A DNA stretch of 59,934 bases from an uncultured Pelagibacteraceae bacterium (GTDB lineage: Bacteria > Pseudomonadota > Alphaproteobacteria > Pelagibacterales > Pelagibacteraceae): the NCBI GenBank assembly GCA_902609645.1, contig CACLSS010000003.1:1-59934 (forward strand), written 5' to 3'. The notes beneath the pieces are model-generated. The model saw only the letters and a list, made by a program, of their open reading frames with translations, had not been told where the DNA came from and made no database searches. This document shows, one piece after another, positions 1-8,255 of this stretch. The translations under genes were made by a program, and so were the position numbers. Every line of letters begins with the position of its first letter. Within the stretch, counting starts at the first letter, position 1.

Positions 1-961
1 CCTCAGGGTAGAAAAAATTATTTTTTGCTCTTGTAATGCATCTTAATTTTGCAGATCTTGAAGCATGATTTTTTTTTATCTCATTTTGACTGGGCGTAAA
101 TATCTTATTCTTATAATTTTCAAAGAGTACTTTTTCATTAGGTATATCTGGAAGATATCTCGAAAATTTAGATTTATTTTTGGAATAATTTGTAAAAAAA
201 AACTTAACTATTCTATCTTCGAGAGAGTGGAAAGATATCACAATAATTTTTCCCCCGATTTTGATTAATTTAGTTGCTTCAATCAATCCATCGATTAATT
301 CTGAAAACTCTTTATTTACAAAAATTCTCAATGCTTGAAAAGCTTTAGTTGATACATTGATATTACTTTTGAAATTTTTTTTTTTACTTTTTTTAATTAT
401 ATTTGCAAGTTGTATGTTATTTAAAATTGGTAATTTTTTTCTTGTTTCTATAATATTTTTTGAGATTTTGAAGCTTTCTTTCTCTTCACCAAAAAACTTA
501 AAAATATCATTTAATGTAGACTGACTAAAACTATTTACAACCTCTTGTGCTGAAATTGAATTTAGACCCATTCTCATATCAATACTAGAGTTTGAATTAA
601 ATGAGAAACCTCTATCTTTATTCATTATCTGCATAGTCGAAATCCCAAGATCGAATACAATAAAATCGAATTTAGTTTTTTTGTCTGCAACTTTTGACAA
701 ATCGCTAAATTTTTTGTTATAGAACGTAAAACGGTTTTTATAATTTTTTTTCGTTCTATCAGCAAATTTTTTAGTATTTAAGTCTCTATCTATCGCTAAT
801 ACCTTGGTTTTTGGATAAGATAATATTGCATTTGTGTAACCGCCATATCCAAAAGTACAATCAATAAAATTTCCACCCTTTTCCGGGTTACATATTTTTA
901 ACACTTCTTCGAGCATTACAGGAAAATGTGTTATATTTTTCGGAGATGAAAGATCTTTCAT
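1..961 (-). CDS. rsmH: 16S rRNA (cytosine-1402-N4)-methyltransferase RsmH, C-terminus cut by window edge
   Basis: Methylates N4 of C1402 in the P-site region of 16S rRNA using S-adenosylmethionine. Translating the minus strand from the ATG at 961 gives an uninterrupted frame of 320 codons to the window edge. It carries the SAM-binding stretch FIDCTFGYGGYTNAIL near residue 33, the family signature around STMQIMNKDRGFSF, ISFHSLEDR late in the protein, and a C-terminal ASRSAKLR block, so only a few residues are missing. It starts 13 bases after the ftsZ stop and is probably co-transcribed with mraZ-ftsZ. In most bacteria rsmH directly follows mraZ; here ftsZ lies between them. Confidence 0.93.
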   Translation of the reverse strand, partial: MKDLSSPKNITHFPVMLEEVLKICNPEKGGNFIDCTFGYGGYTNAILSYPKTKVLAIDRDLNTKKFADRTKKNYKNRFTFYNKKFSDLSKVADKKTKFDFIVFDLGISTMQIMNKDRGFSFNSNSSIDMRMGLNSISAQEVVNSFSQSTLNDIFKFFGEEKESFKISKNIIETRKKLPILNNIQLANIIKKSKKKNFKSNINVSTKAFQALRIFVNKEFSELIDGLIEATKLIKIGGKIIVISFHSLEDRIVKFFFTNYSKNKSKFSRYLPDIPNEKVLFENYKNKIFTPSQNEIKKNHASRSAKLRCITRAKNNFFYPE

Positions 962-974
962 CTTACCTTCTGTT

Positions 975-2441
975 TTAAAATTTTTGTTTACGTAAAAACG
1001 CTGGTATCTCGAATTCCTCTTCCTCGTTTTTAAGATTTTCACTTAGATTATCTTCTGATGAAGTAGATGGATTAACTTCATCAGAAAATAATTGGGGGAC
1101 TTCATTTGAATTTGTCTCTAAATTTTCTGCAGGTTTTTCCTCATAAATTGAAATATCATCAATAACTACTTCCTCTTGAACCTCATCTTTATGAGTGTGC
1201 TCTTGATTTACATTGTTTTCTAGATAGGCAGCATTATCAAGAGATAATCCAGCTTCTAAATCTGTTGTGCTACCAACCTCTTGTTTGCTCTCATAGATCG
1301 GTTCTAATTCCGCTTTTACTTCGTTATCTAATTTTAAAGCTGTTGCGCCCTGAATTGTTTCTAAACTTGGTGAAACAGGAATGTTATTGCTATTACTAAA
1401 ATTATTTTCCGAGTAACCAGTATTCCTGTTGTGAATTCTATGAACCATATTTACAACAGATCTTGACTCGGGGATTTCTCCATCAAGAGCAGTGGCAACA
1501 ATAGAAACTCTCATTTTTCCACTTAAACTCTCATCTTTTATTGCTCCAAATATTAATTCAGCCTCAGGGTCAACTTCTGATCTAATTTTATTAACAGCTT
1601 GATCAACCTCGAATAGTTTTATGTCGTCACCACCAGTAATATTTACTAAAAGTCCCTTAGCACCCTTTAAGGAATAATCATCAATTAAAGGATTATTTAA
1701 TGCTAACTCAGTTGCAGCCAAAGCTCTATTCTCACCTTCGGCTTCTCCAGTTCCCATCATTGCTTTGCCCATAGAACTCATAACTGTTTCAACATCAGCA
1801 AAATCTAAGTTTATCAATCCTGGTCGAACCATTAAATCAGTTATACTTCTTACACCTTGTTTTAAAACATTGTTTGACAGCAAGAAAGAATTCTCAAAGG
1901 TAGTTGCTTCATTAGCTATTTTGAAAAGATTTTGATTAGGCACTACTATAGATGCATCTAAATGTTTTCTCAAATGACTCCATCCTTCGTGTGCTCTTCT
2001 CATTCTTTTTGGGCCTTCATAGGAAAAGGGAAGAGTGATAACACCAACAGTTAAAATATTTAATTCTTTTGCAGCTCTTGCAATAACATGTGAAGCTCCT
2101 GTGCCTGTTCCACCACCCATTCCAGCAGTTATAAAAACCATGTTAGCACCCTGCAAATATGTAACTATCTCATTTAAAGACTCGTCTGCAGCTGCTTGAC
2201 CAATATCATGTTTTGCACCCGCACCAAGACCTTTTGTTAAATTCATTCCAATCTGGATTTTTGCATCGGCTTTATTATTTTTTAAATCTTGTGCATCTGT
2301 GTTGACTGCCACAAACTCAACACCCTGCATTCCATCTTCGATCATAGCGTTAATTGCGTTCCCGCCTGCACCACCAATACCCATAACTAAAATTCTAGGT
2401 TTAAGTTCTTTCAATTCTCCACCACCAATATTAATTGTCAT
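975..2441 (-). CDS. ftsZ: cell division GTPase FtsZ
   Basis: Tubulin-like GTPase that polymerises into the division ring. The 488 residues have the N-terminal GIGGAGGNA loop (about 21-29), the tubulin signature GGGTGTG (about 109-115), a GTPase core to about residue 325, a long acidic and asparagine-rich variable linker, and a C-terminal peptide ending in EIPAFLRKQKF, the conserved tail that binds FtsA and other partners. The long linker is typical of alphaproteobacterial FtsZ. The ATG overlaps the mraZ stop by 4 bases, so translation is likely coupled. Its position between mraZ and rsmH differs from the usual place at the far end of the dcw cluster. Confidence 0.97.
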   Translation of the reverse strand: MTINIGGGELKELKPRILVMGIGGAGGNAINAMIEDGMQGVEFVAVNTDAQDLKNNKADAKIQIGMNLTKGLGAGAKHDIGQAAADESLNEIVTYLQGANMVFITAGMGGGTGTGASHVIARAAKELNILTVGVITLPFSYEGPKRMRRAHEGWSHLRKHLDASIVVPNQNLFKIANEATTFENSFLLSNNVLKQGVRSITDLMVRPGLINLDFADVETVMSSMGKAMMGTGEAEGENRALAATELALNNPLIDDYSLKGAKGLLVNITGGDDIKLFEVDQAVNKIRSEVDPEAELIFGAIKDESLSGKMRVSIVATALDGEIPESRSVVNMVHRIHNRNTGYSENNFSNSNNIPVSPSLETIQGATALKLDNEVKAELEPIYESKQEVGSTTDLEAGLSLDNAAYLENNVNQEHTHKDEVQEEVVIDDISIYEEKPAENLETNSNEVPQLFSDEVNPSTSSEDNLSENLKNEEEEFEIPAFLRKQKF

Positions 2442-2902
2442 ACACCCTCCTTTTTAAATTTGTTATCCCATTTTAAAGCTGATCTATTTAAGTAAGATTT
2501 TTTTCTTGCTTTTGATTGAAAATTTGAAAACAATTTAGGATCCCACATTTGAAAAACTTTTCCTAATCCAACAAATATTATTGTAGATCTGATTTTAGCA
2601 TGATTTAGTAGTTTATCAGGAATCGATACTCTTCCTTCACTATCAAAATTTAAGTTTGTACTTTCTGATAAAACTGATGTCGCAAAGTAATCTCTTTTGT
2701 CCTCAAAAGGTCCTAGGGAGTCTATACTTTCAGACAATTTTTCAATTCTTTCTTGTGCGCATCCGTCTAATGCTGCATGATTAAAAGAAGGATATGTAAT
2801 AAATCCGTTGTAACCCATAGAATTTAAATAAGCTCTGAAACTAGATGGCACGGACACCCTTCCCTTTTTGTCTAATTTGTTCTCGTAACTTGACAGAAAC
2901 AT
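2438..2902 (-). CDS. mraZ: transcriptional regulator MraZ
   Basis: DNA-binding regulator of the division and cell-wall cluster, forming ring-shaped oligomers of AbrB-like folds. The 154 residues show the duplicated family motif: an N-terminal copy with DKKGRVSVPSSFR (about 11-23) and a second with DSEGRVSIPDKLL (about 87-99). The ATG at 2902 places the N-terminus MFLSSYENKLDKKGRV exactly as in the family. Three TGGGN boxes with 5-base spacers lie just upstream and overlap its promoter, which fits autoregulation. It heads the run mraZ-ftsZ-rsmH on the minus strand. Confidence 0.95.
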   Translation of the reverse strand: MFLSSYENKLDKKGRVSVPSSFRAYLNSMGYNGFITYPSFNHAALDGCAQERIEKLSESIDSLGPFEDKRDYFATSVLSESTNLNFDSEGRVSIPDKLLNHAKIRSTIIFVGLGKVFQMWDPKLFSNFQSKARKKSYLNRSALKWDNKFKKEGV

Positions 2903-2940
2903 ATTTCATCTTTCTTTAAAATCTCCCAATTCCCCATAAA

Positions 2941-2965
2941 TGGGAATTCATGGGATATTATGGGT
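2941..2965. promoter_or_regulatory. predicted MraZ operator (three TGGGN boxes)
   Basis: On the plus strand TGGGA (2941-2945), TGGGA (2951-2955) and TGGGT (2961-2965) are separated by exactly 5 bases each. This is the array known to be bound by E. coli MraZ. It overlaps the -10 element and probable start site of the mraZ promoter. The regulator gene lies immediately downstream on the minus strand. Confidence 0.75.
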
Positions 2966-2983
2966 ATATTTAATTGTAGTCAA
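2955..2983 (-). promoter_or_regulatory. promoter of mraZ-ftsZ-rsmH
   Basis: On the minus strand TTGACT (2978-2983) and TAATAT (2955-2960) are separated by 17 bases, close to the sigma-70 consensus. The expected start near 2948 gives a leader of about 45 bases before the mraZ ATG. The -10 sits inside the TGGGN array. Confidence 0.7.
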
Positions 2984-3056
2984 TACTTATTTGTTTATAG
3001 GTTTATTTACCTGTAAGAGATTTCTGGATACAAAACATGAACATTTAGAGTGATTT

Positions 3057-3418
<362 letters not shown>

Positions 3419-3423
3419 TTACC

Positions 3424-3451
3424 GATATAGAACTAATAATGTAAAAATCAA
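3424..3451 (-). promoter_or_regulatory. promoter of rnpB
   Basis: On the minus strand TTGATT (3446-3451) and TATATC (3424-3429) are 16 bases apart. The predicted start falls near 3418, which coincides with the 5' end deduced from helix P1. The -35 lies directly after the stop codon of the amidase gene. Confidence 0.5.
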
Positions 3452-3452
3452 G

Positions 3453-4157
3453 CTATTTTTGATTTTCAATTAAAAATTGGCTTATTTTCATGGTTTCTTG
3501 ATCCAAAATTCCGTTTACTTTTCTTGGCCTATATCTTCTTTGAAAGTTTTTAATTATTTTTTTCTTTAAATTAGAATTTAAATATCTGTATCCAATTTTG
3601 CGAAGATTTTTTAAAAATCTTTTAATTTGAAGTTTAGGGTAATTACTTTGTTTATCTAATATTTTTTTTGGATAAATTCCAATCCCCTTAGAAGACAAAT
3701 ACTTCCATGGAAATTTCTCGCCAGGATCAATTTTTCTTAATGGGGCAATATCAGAATGACCCAAAATTAGCCCCCTCTTAATTTTGTATTTTTTTACTAA
3801 GTGTTTGCATAACAAAACTAATTTATTTATCTGTTTTTTTGTATAATTTTGATATCCGTATTGATGGCCTCTATTTACAAGCTCAATACCTATAGAATTT
3901 TCATTCAAATTTTTATAATTTCTCCACATGGATTTTCCAGCATGCCAGGCAATATTTTCGTCTCTAACCATTTTAAAAATTTTACCCGATCTATTTATTA
4001 AATAATGACAGCTTACTTTTGACCTTATTGAAGTAAGTCTTTTAATTGATTCTCGCTCAGATTGCATTCCAGTATAATGTATGATTATTGCAGTAATATT
4101 TTTGTTAGGTCTTTTTTTTTTATCAAAATTTGGTGAATAAAATTTGGTAATTTCCAT
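3453..4157 (-). CDS. N-acetylmuramoyl-L-alanine amidase, AmpD family
   Basis: Predicted zinc amidase that cleaves the bond between N-acetylmuramic acid and the stem peptide. The Amidase_2 fold spans about residues 5-160: IIIHYTGM supplies the first zinc histidine, NENSIGIELVN is the conserved core strand, and LGHSDIAPLRKIDPG holds the second histidine and the catalytic region. The C-terminus (about 165-234) looks like a peptidoglycan-binding domain. I chose the ATG at 4157 (MEITKFYSPNFD) because the family begins there; an upstream ATG at 4175 adds six residues of no clear use. No obvious signal peptide, so it may act in cytoplasmic muropeptide recycling. It is divergent from mlaA by 23 bases. 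Confidence 0.85.
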   Translation of the reverse strand: MEITKFYSPNFDKKKRPNKNITAIIIHYTGMQSERESIKRLTSIRSKVSCHYLINRSGKIFKMVRDENIAWHAGKSMWRNYKNLNENSIGIELVNRGHQYGYQNYTKKQINKLVLLCKHLVKKYKIKRGLILGHSDIAPLRKIDPGEKFPWKYLSSKGIGIYPKKILDKQSNYPKLQIKRFLKNLRKIGYRYLNSNLKKKIIKNFQRRYRPRKVNGILDQETMKISQFLIENQK

Positions 4158-4180
4158 AAAAAACATATATAGCATAAAAA

Positions 4181-4966
4181 ATGTGTCTAAAACCTATAAA
4201 AACATTTGTTTTTACATCGGCATTTTTGGTGTTTTGCTCCTTTAATTCTTTTGCAGAAGAAAAATATACAGCAAACGAGTGTTTTGAAAAATTAAGCAGA
4301 GGTACACTAAAATTCAATGTGGCTCTGGACAATACTATTTTTAAACCGGTCGCCAAGGGGTATAGAGCTTTACCAGTTCCAATAAGAAAGGGTTCAAGTA
4401 ACTTTGTTGGAAACCTAAGATCATTACTGACTTTCTCGAATAATATATTACAAGGAGACTTCAAGGGTGCAACAAATACTGCTGGTAGATTTGCCGTTAA
4501 TACAACAGTTGGTATTTTGGGAATTTTTGATCCAGCAACAAAAATGGGGTTTGAAAAGAAAAGTAGAGAAGATTTCGGGCAAACATTAGGTGTGTGGGGC
4601 GCAGACACAGGGTGTTATTTTGTTCTTCCAATATTAGGTCCAACCACAGCACGAGATGCGATAGGTATGATCGGTAATGTTTTTGTTGATCCTGTTTATC
4701 AAGTAACTCACAATACTGAAACAGATATGGTTGTGGGAAATGATAATCTTCAGGAACATAACTATTTTTATTACAAGGGTGTAGACGCGGTGGATTTTAG
4801 ATCAAAAAATATTGAGTCTATTGAAAGCTTACAAAATAATTCGATAGATTTTTATGCTTCTGTTAAAAGTCTATATCTTCAAAATAGAGCTCAAAAAATA
4901 TCGAACGCACCAATCGCTGACAAAGAGCAAGATGATAGTGATTGGGAAGAAATCGATAATCAATAA
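4181..4966 (+). CDS. mlaA: outer-membrane lipid asymmetry lipoprotein-like MlaA (VacJ)
   Basis: Outer-membrane component of the Mla system that removes misplaced phospholipids from the outer leaflet. The 261-residue protein has an N-terminal signal peptide (basic MCLKPIK, hydrophobic core, cleavage near SFA/EE at about 25), then the VacJ domain with FNVALDNTIFKPVAKGYRAL-like start, a central NRFAVNTTVG-type block (here RFAVNTTVGILG) and FGQTLGVWGADTGCYFVLP followed by GPTTARDAIG. No lipobox cysteine is evident at the cleavage site, which is a difference from the E. coli lipoprotein. mlaC follows 10 bases downstream; the MlaFED transporter is not in the window. Confidence 0.92.
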   Translation: MCLKPIKTFVFTSAFLVFCSFNSFAEEKYTANECFEKLSRGTLKFNVALDNTIFKPVAKGYRALPVPIRKGSSNFVGNLRSLLTFSNNILQGDFKGATNTAGRFAVNTTVGILGIFDPATKMGFEKKSREDFGQTLGVWGADTGCYFVLPILGPTTARDAIGMIGNVFVDPVYQVTHNTETDMVVGNDNLQEHNYFYYKGVDAVDFRSKNIESIESLQNNSIDFYASVKSLYLQNRAQKISNAPIADKEQDDSDWEEIDNQ

Positions 4967-4976
4967 TATTTAGTTT

Positions 4977-5579
4977 ATGAAAAGAATTTTTATATCTTTT
5001 CTTGTGGTTTTTATAATAAGTTTTTGTCAAAATATAAAAGCATTTGCATATAGTACAGATCCAGAAAAGTTTATCTCAGAAATCATAGATGAGGCTAAAT
5101 TAATATTAAATAGTAAAGATAATAAAGAAACAAAGGCTGAAAAGCTTTCGATTATAGCTCTTAAAACTGTAGATGTAAAAGGAATAGGTTATTATACTTT
5201 GGGAAAAAAAAGGAAAGAAATTACAGAAGATCAAATGGATAAATATAATAAAGTATTTGAGAGTTACTTTTTAAAAAGTTTTACTTCAAGACTTACAGAT
5301 TACTCTGATCCAAAAATTAGTGTTTTGTCTGCTGAGAAAATTAATGAAAAATACACAATCGTAAAAAGTATGTTGGTTAAAACCGATAAAAAACCTGAGG
5401 TTAAAATTGACTGGAGAATTTATACTAAAAATCCAGAAAATCCTTTAATAAGAGATCTAATTATTGAAGGACTAAGCTTAGCTAGAACACAAAAAGAGGA
5501 GTTCGCATCTATATTAAGTTCAAATAATAATGATATAAATGTGCTATTCTCTAAACTAGAAGAATTTATTAATAAATAA
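4977..5579 (+). CDS. mlaC: periplasmic phospholipid-binding protein MlaC (Ttg2D family)
   Basis: Soluble periplasmic carrier that shuttles phospholipids between MlaA and the inner-membrane MlaFEDB complex. The 200-residue protein opens with a signal peptide (MKRIFISFLVVFIISF, cleavage near KAFA/YS at about 24) and continues with the family pattern: VDVKGIGYYTLGKKRKEIT, YNKVFESYFLKSFTSRL, then a beta-rich half with VDWRIY-like IDWRIYTKN and LIRDLIIEGLSLARTQKEEFASIL. It is adjacent to mlaA, which supports the call. Downstream lies a convergent tRNA gene; no terminator hairpin is obvious. Confidence 0.9.
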   Translation: MKRIFISFLVVFIISFCQNIKAFAYSTDPEKFISEIIDEAKLILNSKDNKETKAEKLSIIALKTVDVKGIGYYTLGKKRKEITEDQMDKYNKVFESYFLKSFTSRLTDYSDPKISVLSAEKINEKYTIVKSMLVKTDKKPEVKIDWRIYTKNPENPLIRDLIIEGLSLARTQKEEFASILSSNNNDINVLFSKLEEFINK

Positions 5580-5628
5580 AAAATTCTGGTATATCTCAAG
5601 TCTTTTTAGCTTAATATTCATTAATGAT

Positions 5629-5705
5629 TGGTGGGCCCGCCAGGATTCGAACCTGGGACCAATACATTATGAGTGTACTGCTCTAACCAGCTGAGCTACA
5701 GGCCC
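5629..5705 (-). tRNA. tRNA with CAU anticodon, probably tRNA-Ile2
   Basis: The minus strand folds as a cloverleaf: acceptor GGGCCTG pairs with CGGGCCC, D-arm GCTCAGCTGGTTAGAGC, anticodon loop CTCATAA giving CAT, T-arm with GGTTCGAATCC, and an encoded CCA. CAU serves initiator Met, elongator Met or lysidine-modified Ile2. The variable region TTGGTC matches that of E. coli Ile2 better than elongator Met, so Ile2 is favoured. The full 77 nt including CCA are given. Confidence 0.9.
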
Positions 5706-5719
5706 AATTAATTTAAATG

Positions 5720-5746
5720 TTTATAACACTTTTTAAATCCAAGCAA
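5720..5746 (-). promoter_or_regulatory. candidate promoter of the CAU tRNA
   Basis: On the minus strand TATAAA (5720-5725) lies 15 bases after a weak TTGCTT (5741-5746). The predicted start is about 8 bases before the tRNA 5' end. The -35 is poor, so this is tentative. Confidence 0.35.
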
Positions 5747-5761
5747 GTCCGTATTATTCAT

Positions 5762-6637
5762 TTAAAAAATCTTTCTTATCTTGGGCTTTAAAAAATTAAT
5801 TTTTTTTTCGAAGTCTCTTTTTGTTTCAAAATCTACATAAAAATTATATATGTTTGCAAATAATAAAGAGTAAAAAATAAAATTGATAATAAAAGAATTA
5901 TTTTTAAAAAATAAATAAGAAATAAAATAATAAAAAATAGAAAATATAAAAATTTTATACTTAAAGACTGAAAATACTCTACTGGAGTGATTAAAGAGTT
6001 TATATAAATTTACTTTAGAATTTCCAGAGTATCTTCTTTTTCTTTCACTTTTTATTCTCGATATTTTATTTAAGTTGTTAACTATTGCTGCTGGGTATGC
6101 CGCCCAAATATCACTTTTATGTATTAAATTTCTAATCTTTTTAAATTTTAGTAAACTAAAATTCCCAAATCTTATTTGATTACCTGTAAACAAAAATAAA
6201 ACTGTTTTATGAACAAAGTATAAAAATTTAAACCAAAGTGGTTCTCTCCTATTTGTCCTATCAACAACAATAGCATCTGAAACTTTCGCTATATTCATTT
6301 CAATTAAATCAGTTATTGTGTTTGGATCATCCTGCCCATCTGCATCCATAATTATTATATCCTTATTTTTATAATCACTATTTTTTTTCAAATGATTAAT
6401 TGCTAAGGCTATTGCTCTTTGGCTCCCCATATTCTGACTTAAATTTAATATATTAAATTTAATTATGTTTTTATTTTTTTTTAATTTTATTTTAGGTTTA
6501 AATTTTGAACAATCATTAACTACCAAAATATAAAATTTTAGATTATTTTTTTTTGCTATATAATTTACTTTTGATAAAAGTCTATCAAGGTTTTTCCAAT
6601 CGTTATAAACTGGAAGTAAGATTGTATAAATTTTCAT
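5762..6637 (-). CDS. family 2 glycosyltransferase with C-terminal membrane segments
   Basis: Predicted GT-A glycosyltransferase using a nucleotide-sugar or polyprenyl-phosphate substrate; the sugar is unknown. The 291 residues begin with the family-2 core ILLPVYNDWKNLDRLL (about 6-21), have NMGSQRAIALAINH, and the acidic DADGQDD (about 98-104) that matches the nucleotide/metal site of dolichol-phosphate-mannose-synthase-like enzymes. Hydrophobic segments at about 225-270 suggest membrane anchoring. It lies 41 bases after the polytopic membrane protein on the same strand, which suggests joint work in lipid-linked sugar transfer. The exact function is not determined. Confidence 0.75.
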   Translation of the reverse strand: MKIYTILLPVYNDWKNLDRLLSKVNYIAKKNNLKFYILVVNDCSKFKPKIKLKKNKNIIKFNILNLSQNMGSQRAIALAINHLKKNSDYKNKDIIIMDADGQDDPNTITDLIEMNIAKVSDAIVVDRTNRREPLWFKFLYFVHKTVLFLFTGNQIRFGNFSLLKFKKIRNLIHKSDIWAAYPAAIVNNLNKISRIKSERKRRYSGNSKVNLYKLFNHSSRVFSVFKYKIFIFSIFYYFISYLFFKNNSFIINFIFYSLLFANIYNFYVDFETKRDFEKKINFLKPKIRKIF

Positions 6638-6678
6638 ATAAAATCAATATAAATCGAACAAATTTTAAATTAATAATT

Positions 6679-8244
6679 TTAATTTTTTAAATTATCACAT
6701 TTGATAATAGAAAATTTTGTTAAAATTTCATTTATTTTTTGTTGTTGTAAACAGTTGTTATTTATCAAATTGTCAAAAACATTTTTTTCTAATGGTTCGA
6801 TAATGTAAATTGATTGAATGCCTTTTTTTTTAAGGTGCTTGTGAAAAAACTGTTTATAGTTATCGTGATATTTTTCATTTTTAGTTGGGTAAGATACATT
6901 GTCATAAGCTCTGCTAAAGGAATATGTATTTGGAAGTAGTGAGGCTAAAAATTGGTAATGTGTTATCAAAAACTTATTTTTTTTATCATTAGATAAAATA
7001 TTAATAGTTTTTTTTAAGATTTCCATTTCATTTGAAACTGATCCAGAGAAATTAGGGTTTATCCATTTTAAATATTTTAATTTTTTATCAATTTTTTCTG
7101 CCCTTCCAAGATTTTCTAATTTTGTATTTTCTAATTCCATAAATTTTCTTTTATCAACATAACTTATTTTATAATAAATTGTTGAACTTACAGCCAAAAA
7201 AATTGCTAAATAAATTAAAAATTTTTTGTTTGTTATTTTGTCCATATATATATGTGAAAAACCAAGGAATATTGGGATTATAAAAAAAATAAATTTTTGA
7301 TTTAAAGTTAACAATTGATTTAATATTAGGGCATAGGCTGTAAATATTAATGAACATAATATAAAAAAATCTTTTCGTTTAAAAAATTTAAAGTCTTTAA
7401 TAAAATTAATAATTAATAGATATATCAAAGGTAATATGGCAATATGTATAAGTTTATATCTTAGAAATAATCTATTAAATTCTAAAGGAAACAAAAACTC
7501 TAAAACCCTATTATCTCCAATGGTTATTGGATACATTATATATTGAATATAAAATGAGTAGAAGGAGATTTTATTAAGAATAAATAATAAGAAAAATAAT
7601 ATTAAAATAAAAGAAAATCCTGAAAATAAAATTCCAACTTTTTTTAATGAGAAATTATAAATTAAGTAAATTAAACCTAAAAAAGAGATTATTATAAAAA
7701 TATATGCTGTAGGTGTTTGTTTTGAAAAAAAACCTAAAACCAAAAAGATGGGTAATAAAAATAAATAAAAATTTGAATTTGTCTTTAAGTGTAATAGAAA
7801 ACAAAAGAGTCCAATTATAGAAAAAATCATAGAATGATGATCTGGAAAAGGTGTTCCTGCAACAGGATAAGCAATTACTGAAACGAGTAATGCATAAATC
7901 AAACTAAAATTAATATGTAATTTAAATTTTAATAAAGTATGAAATGTAAAAAAAGCAATCAAAAAATTCATTAAAGATGCGTGAAGAACATATGAAAACC
8001 ATGAAACACCAAATATTTTAAATATTAATGCTTGAATAAAATCATTTGTTAAACCTGATACGGCCCAAAAATCTTTAATTGGAAACTCTCCATTTAAAAC
8101 TCTATTTCCAGAGTCAAAAAAGAGAAATGTATCTATAGGGAAAACACCTATATATCCATAATATTGATTAACAAATATTGAAAAAAAGAAAATTATTAAT
8201 AAATAGAAAATTTTTATATTTTCAAAATTTAAATTAGATTTCAT
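6679..8244 (-). CDS. polytopic membrane protein, possible GT-C glycosyltransferase
   Basis: A 521-residue integral membrane protein with about ten hydrophobic segments over residues 10-370 and a hydrophilic C-terminal third (about 375-521). The first extracytoplasmic loop carries acidic residues in PIDTFLFFDSG, a position where GT-C enzymes (ArnT/PMT type) keep catalytic acids; FPIKDFWAVSG follows. I do not recognise a named family. It starts 11 bases after the rpoD stop and precedes a family 2 glycosyltransferase, so a lipid-linked sugar transferase is a reasonable guess only. Confidence 0.55.
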   Translation of the reverse strand: MKSNLNFENIKIFYLLIIFFFSIFVNQYYGYIGVFPIDTFLFFDSGNRVLNGEFPIKDFWAVSGLTNDFIQALIFKIFGVSWFSYVLHASLMNFLIAFFTFHTLLKFKLHINFSLIYALLVSVIAYPVAGTPFPDHHSMIFSIIGLFCFLLHLKTNSNFYLFLLPIFLVLGFFSKQTPTAYIFIIISFLGLIYLIYNFSLKKVGILFSGFSFILILFFLLFILNKISFYSFYIQYIMYPITIGDNRVLEFLFPLEFNRLFLRYKLIHIAILPLIYLLIINFIKDFKFFKRKDFFILCSLIFTAYALILNQLLTLNQKFIFFIIPIFLGFSHIYMDKITNKKFLIYLAIFLAVSSTIYYKISYVDKRKFMELENTKLENLGRAEKIDKKLKYLKWINPNFSGSVSNEMEILKKTINILSNDKKNKFLITHYQFLASLLPNTYSFSRAYDNVSYPTKNEKYHDNYKQFFHKHLKKKGIQSIYIIEPLEKNVFDNLINNNCLQQQKINEILTKFSIIKCDNLKN

Positions 8245-8255
8245 CTAAAATGAAA

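Noticed and set aside
65..268. 67-residue frame on the plus strand
   Set aside because: It lies entirely inside rsmH on the other strand, has no recognisable motif, and its composition is that of the reverse complement of coding sequence.
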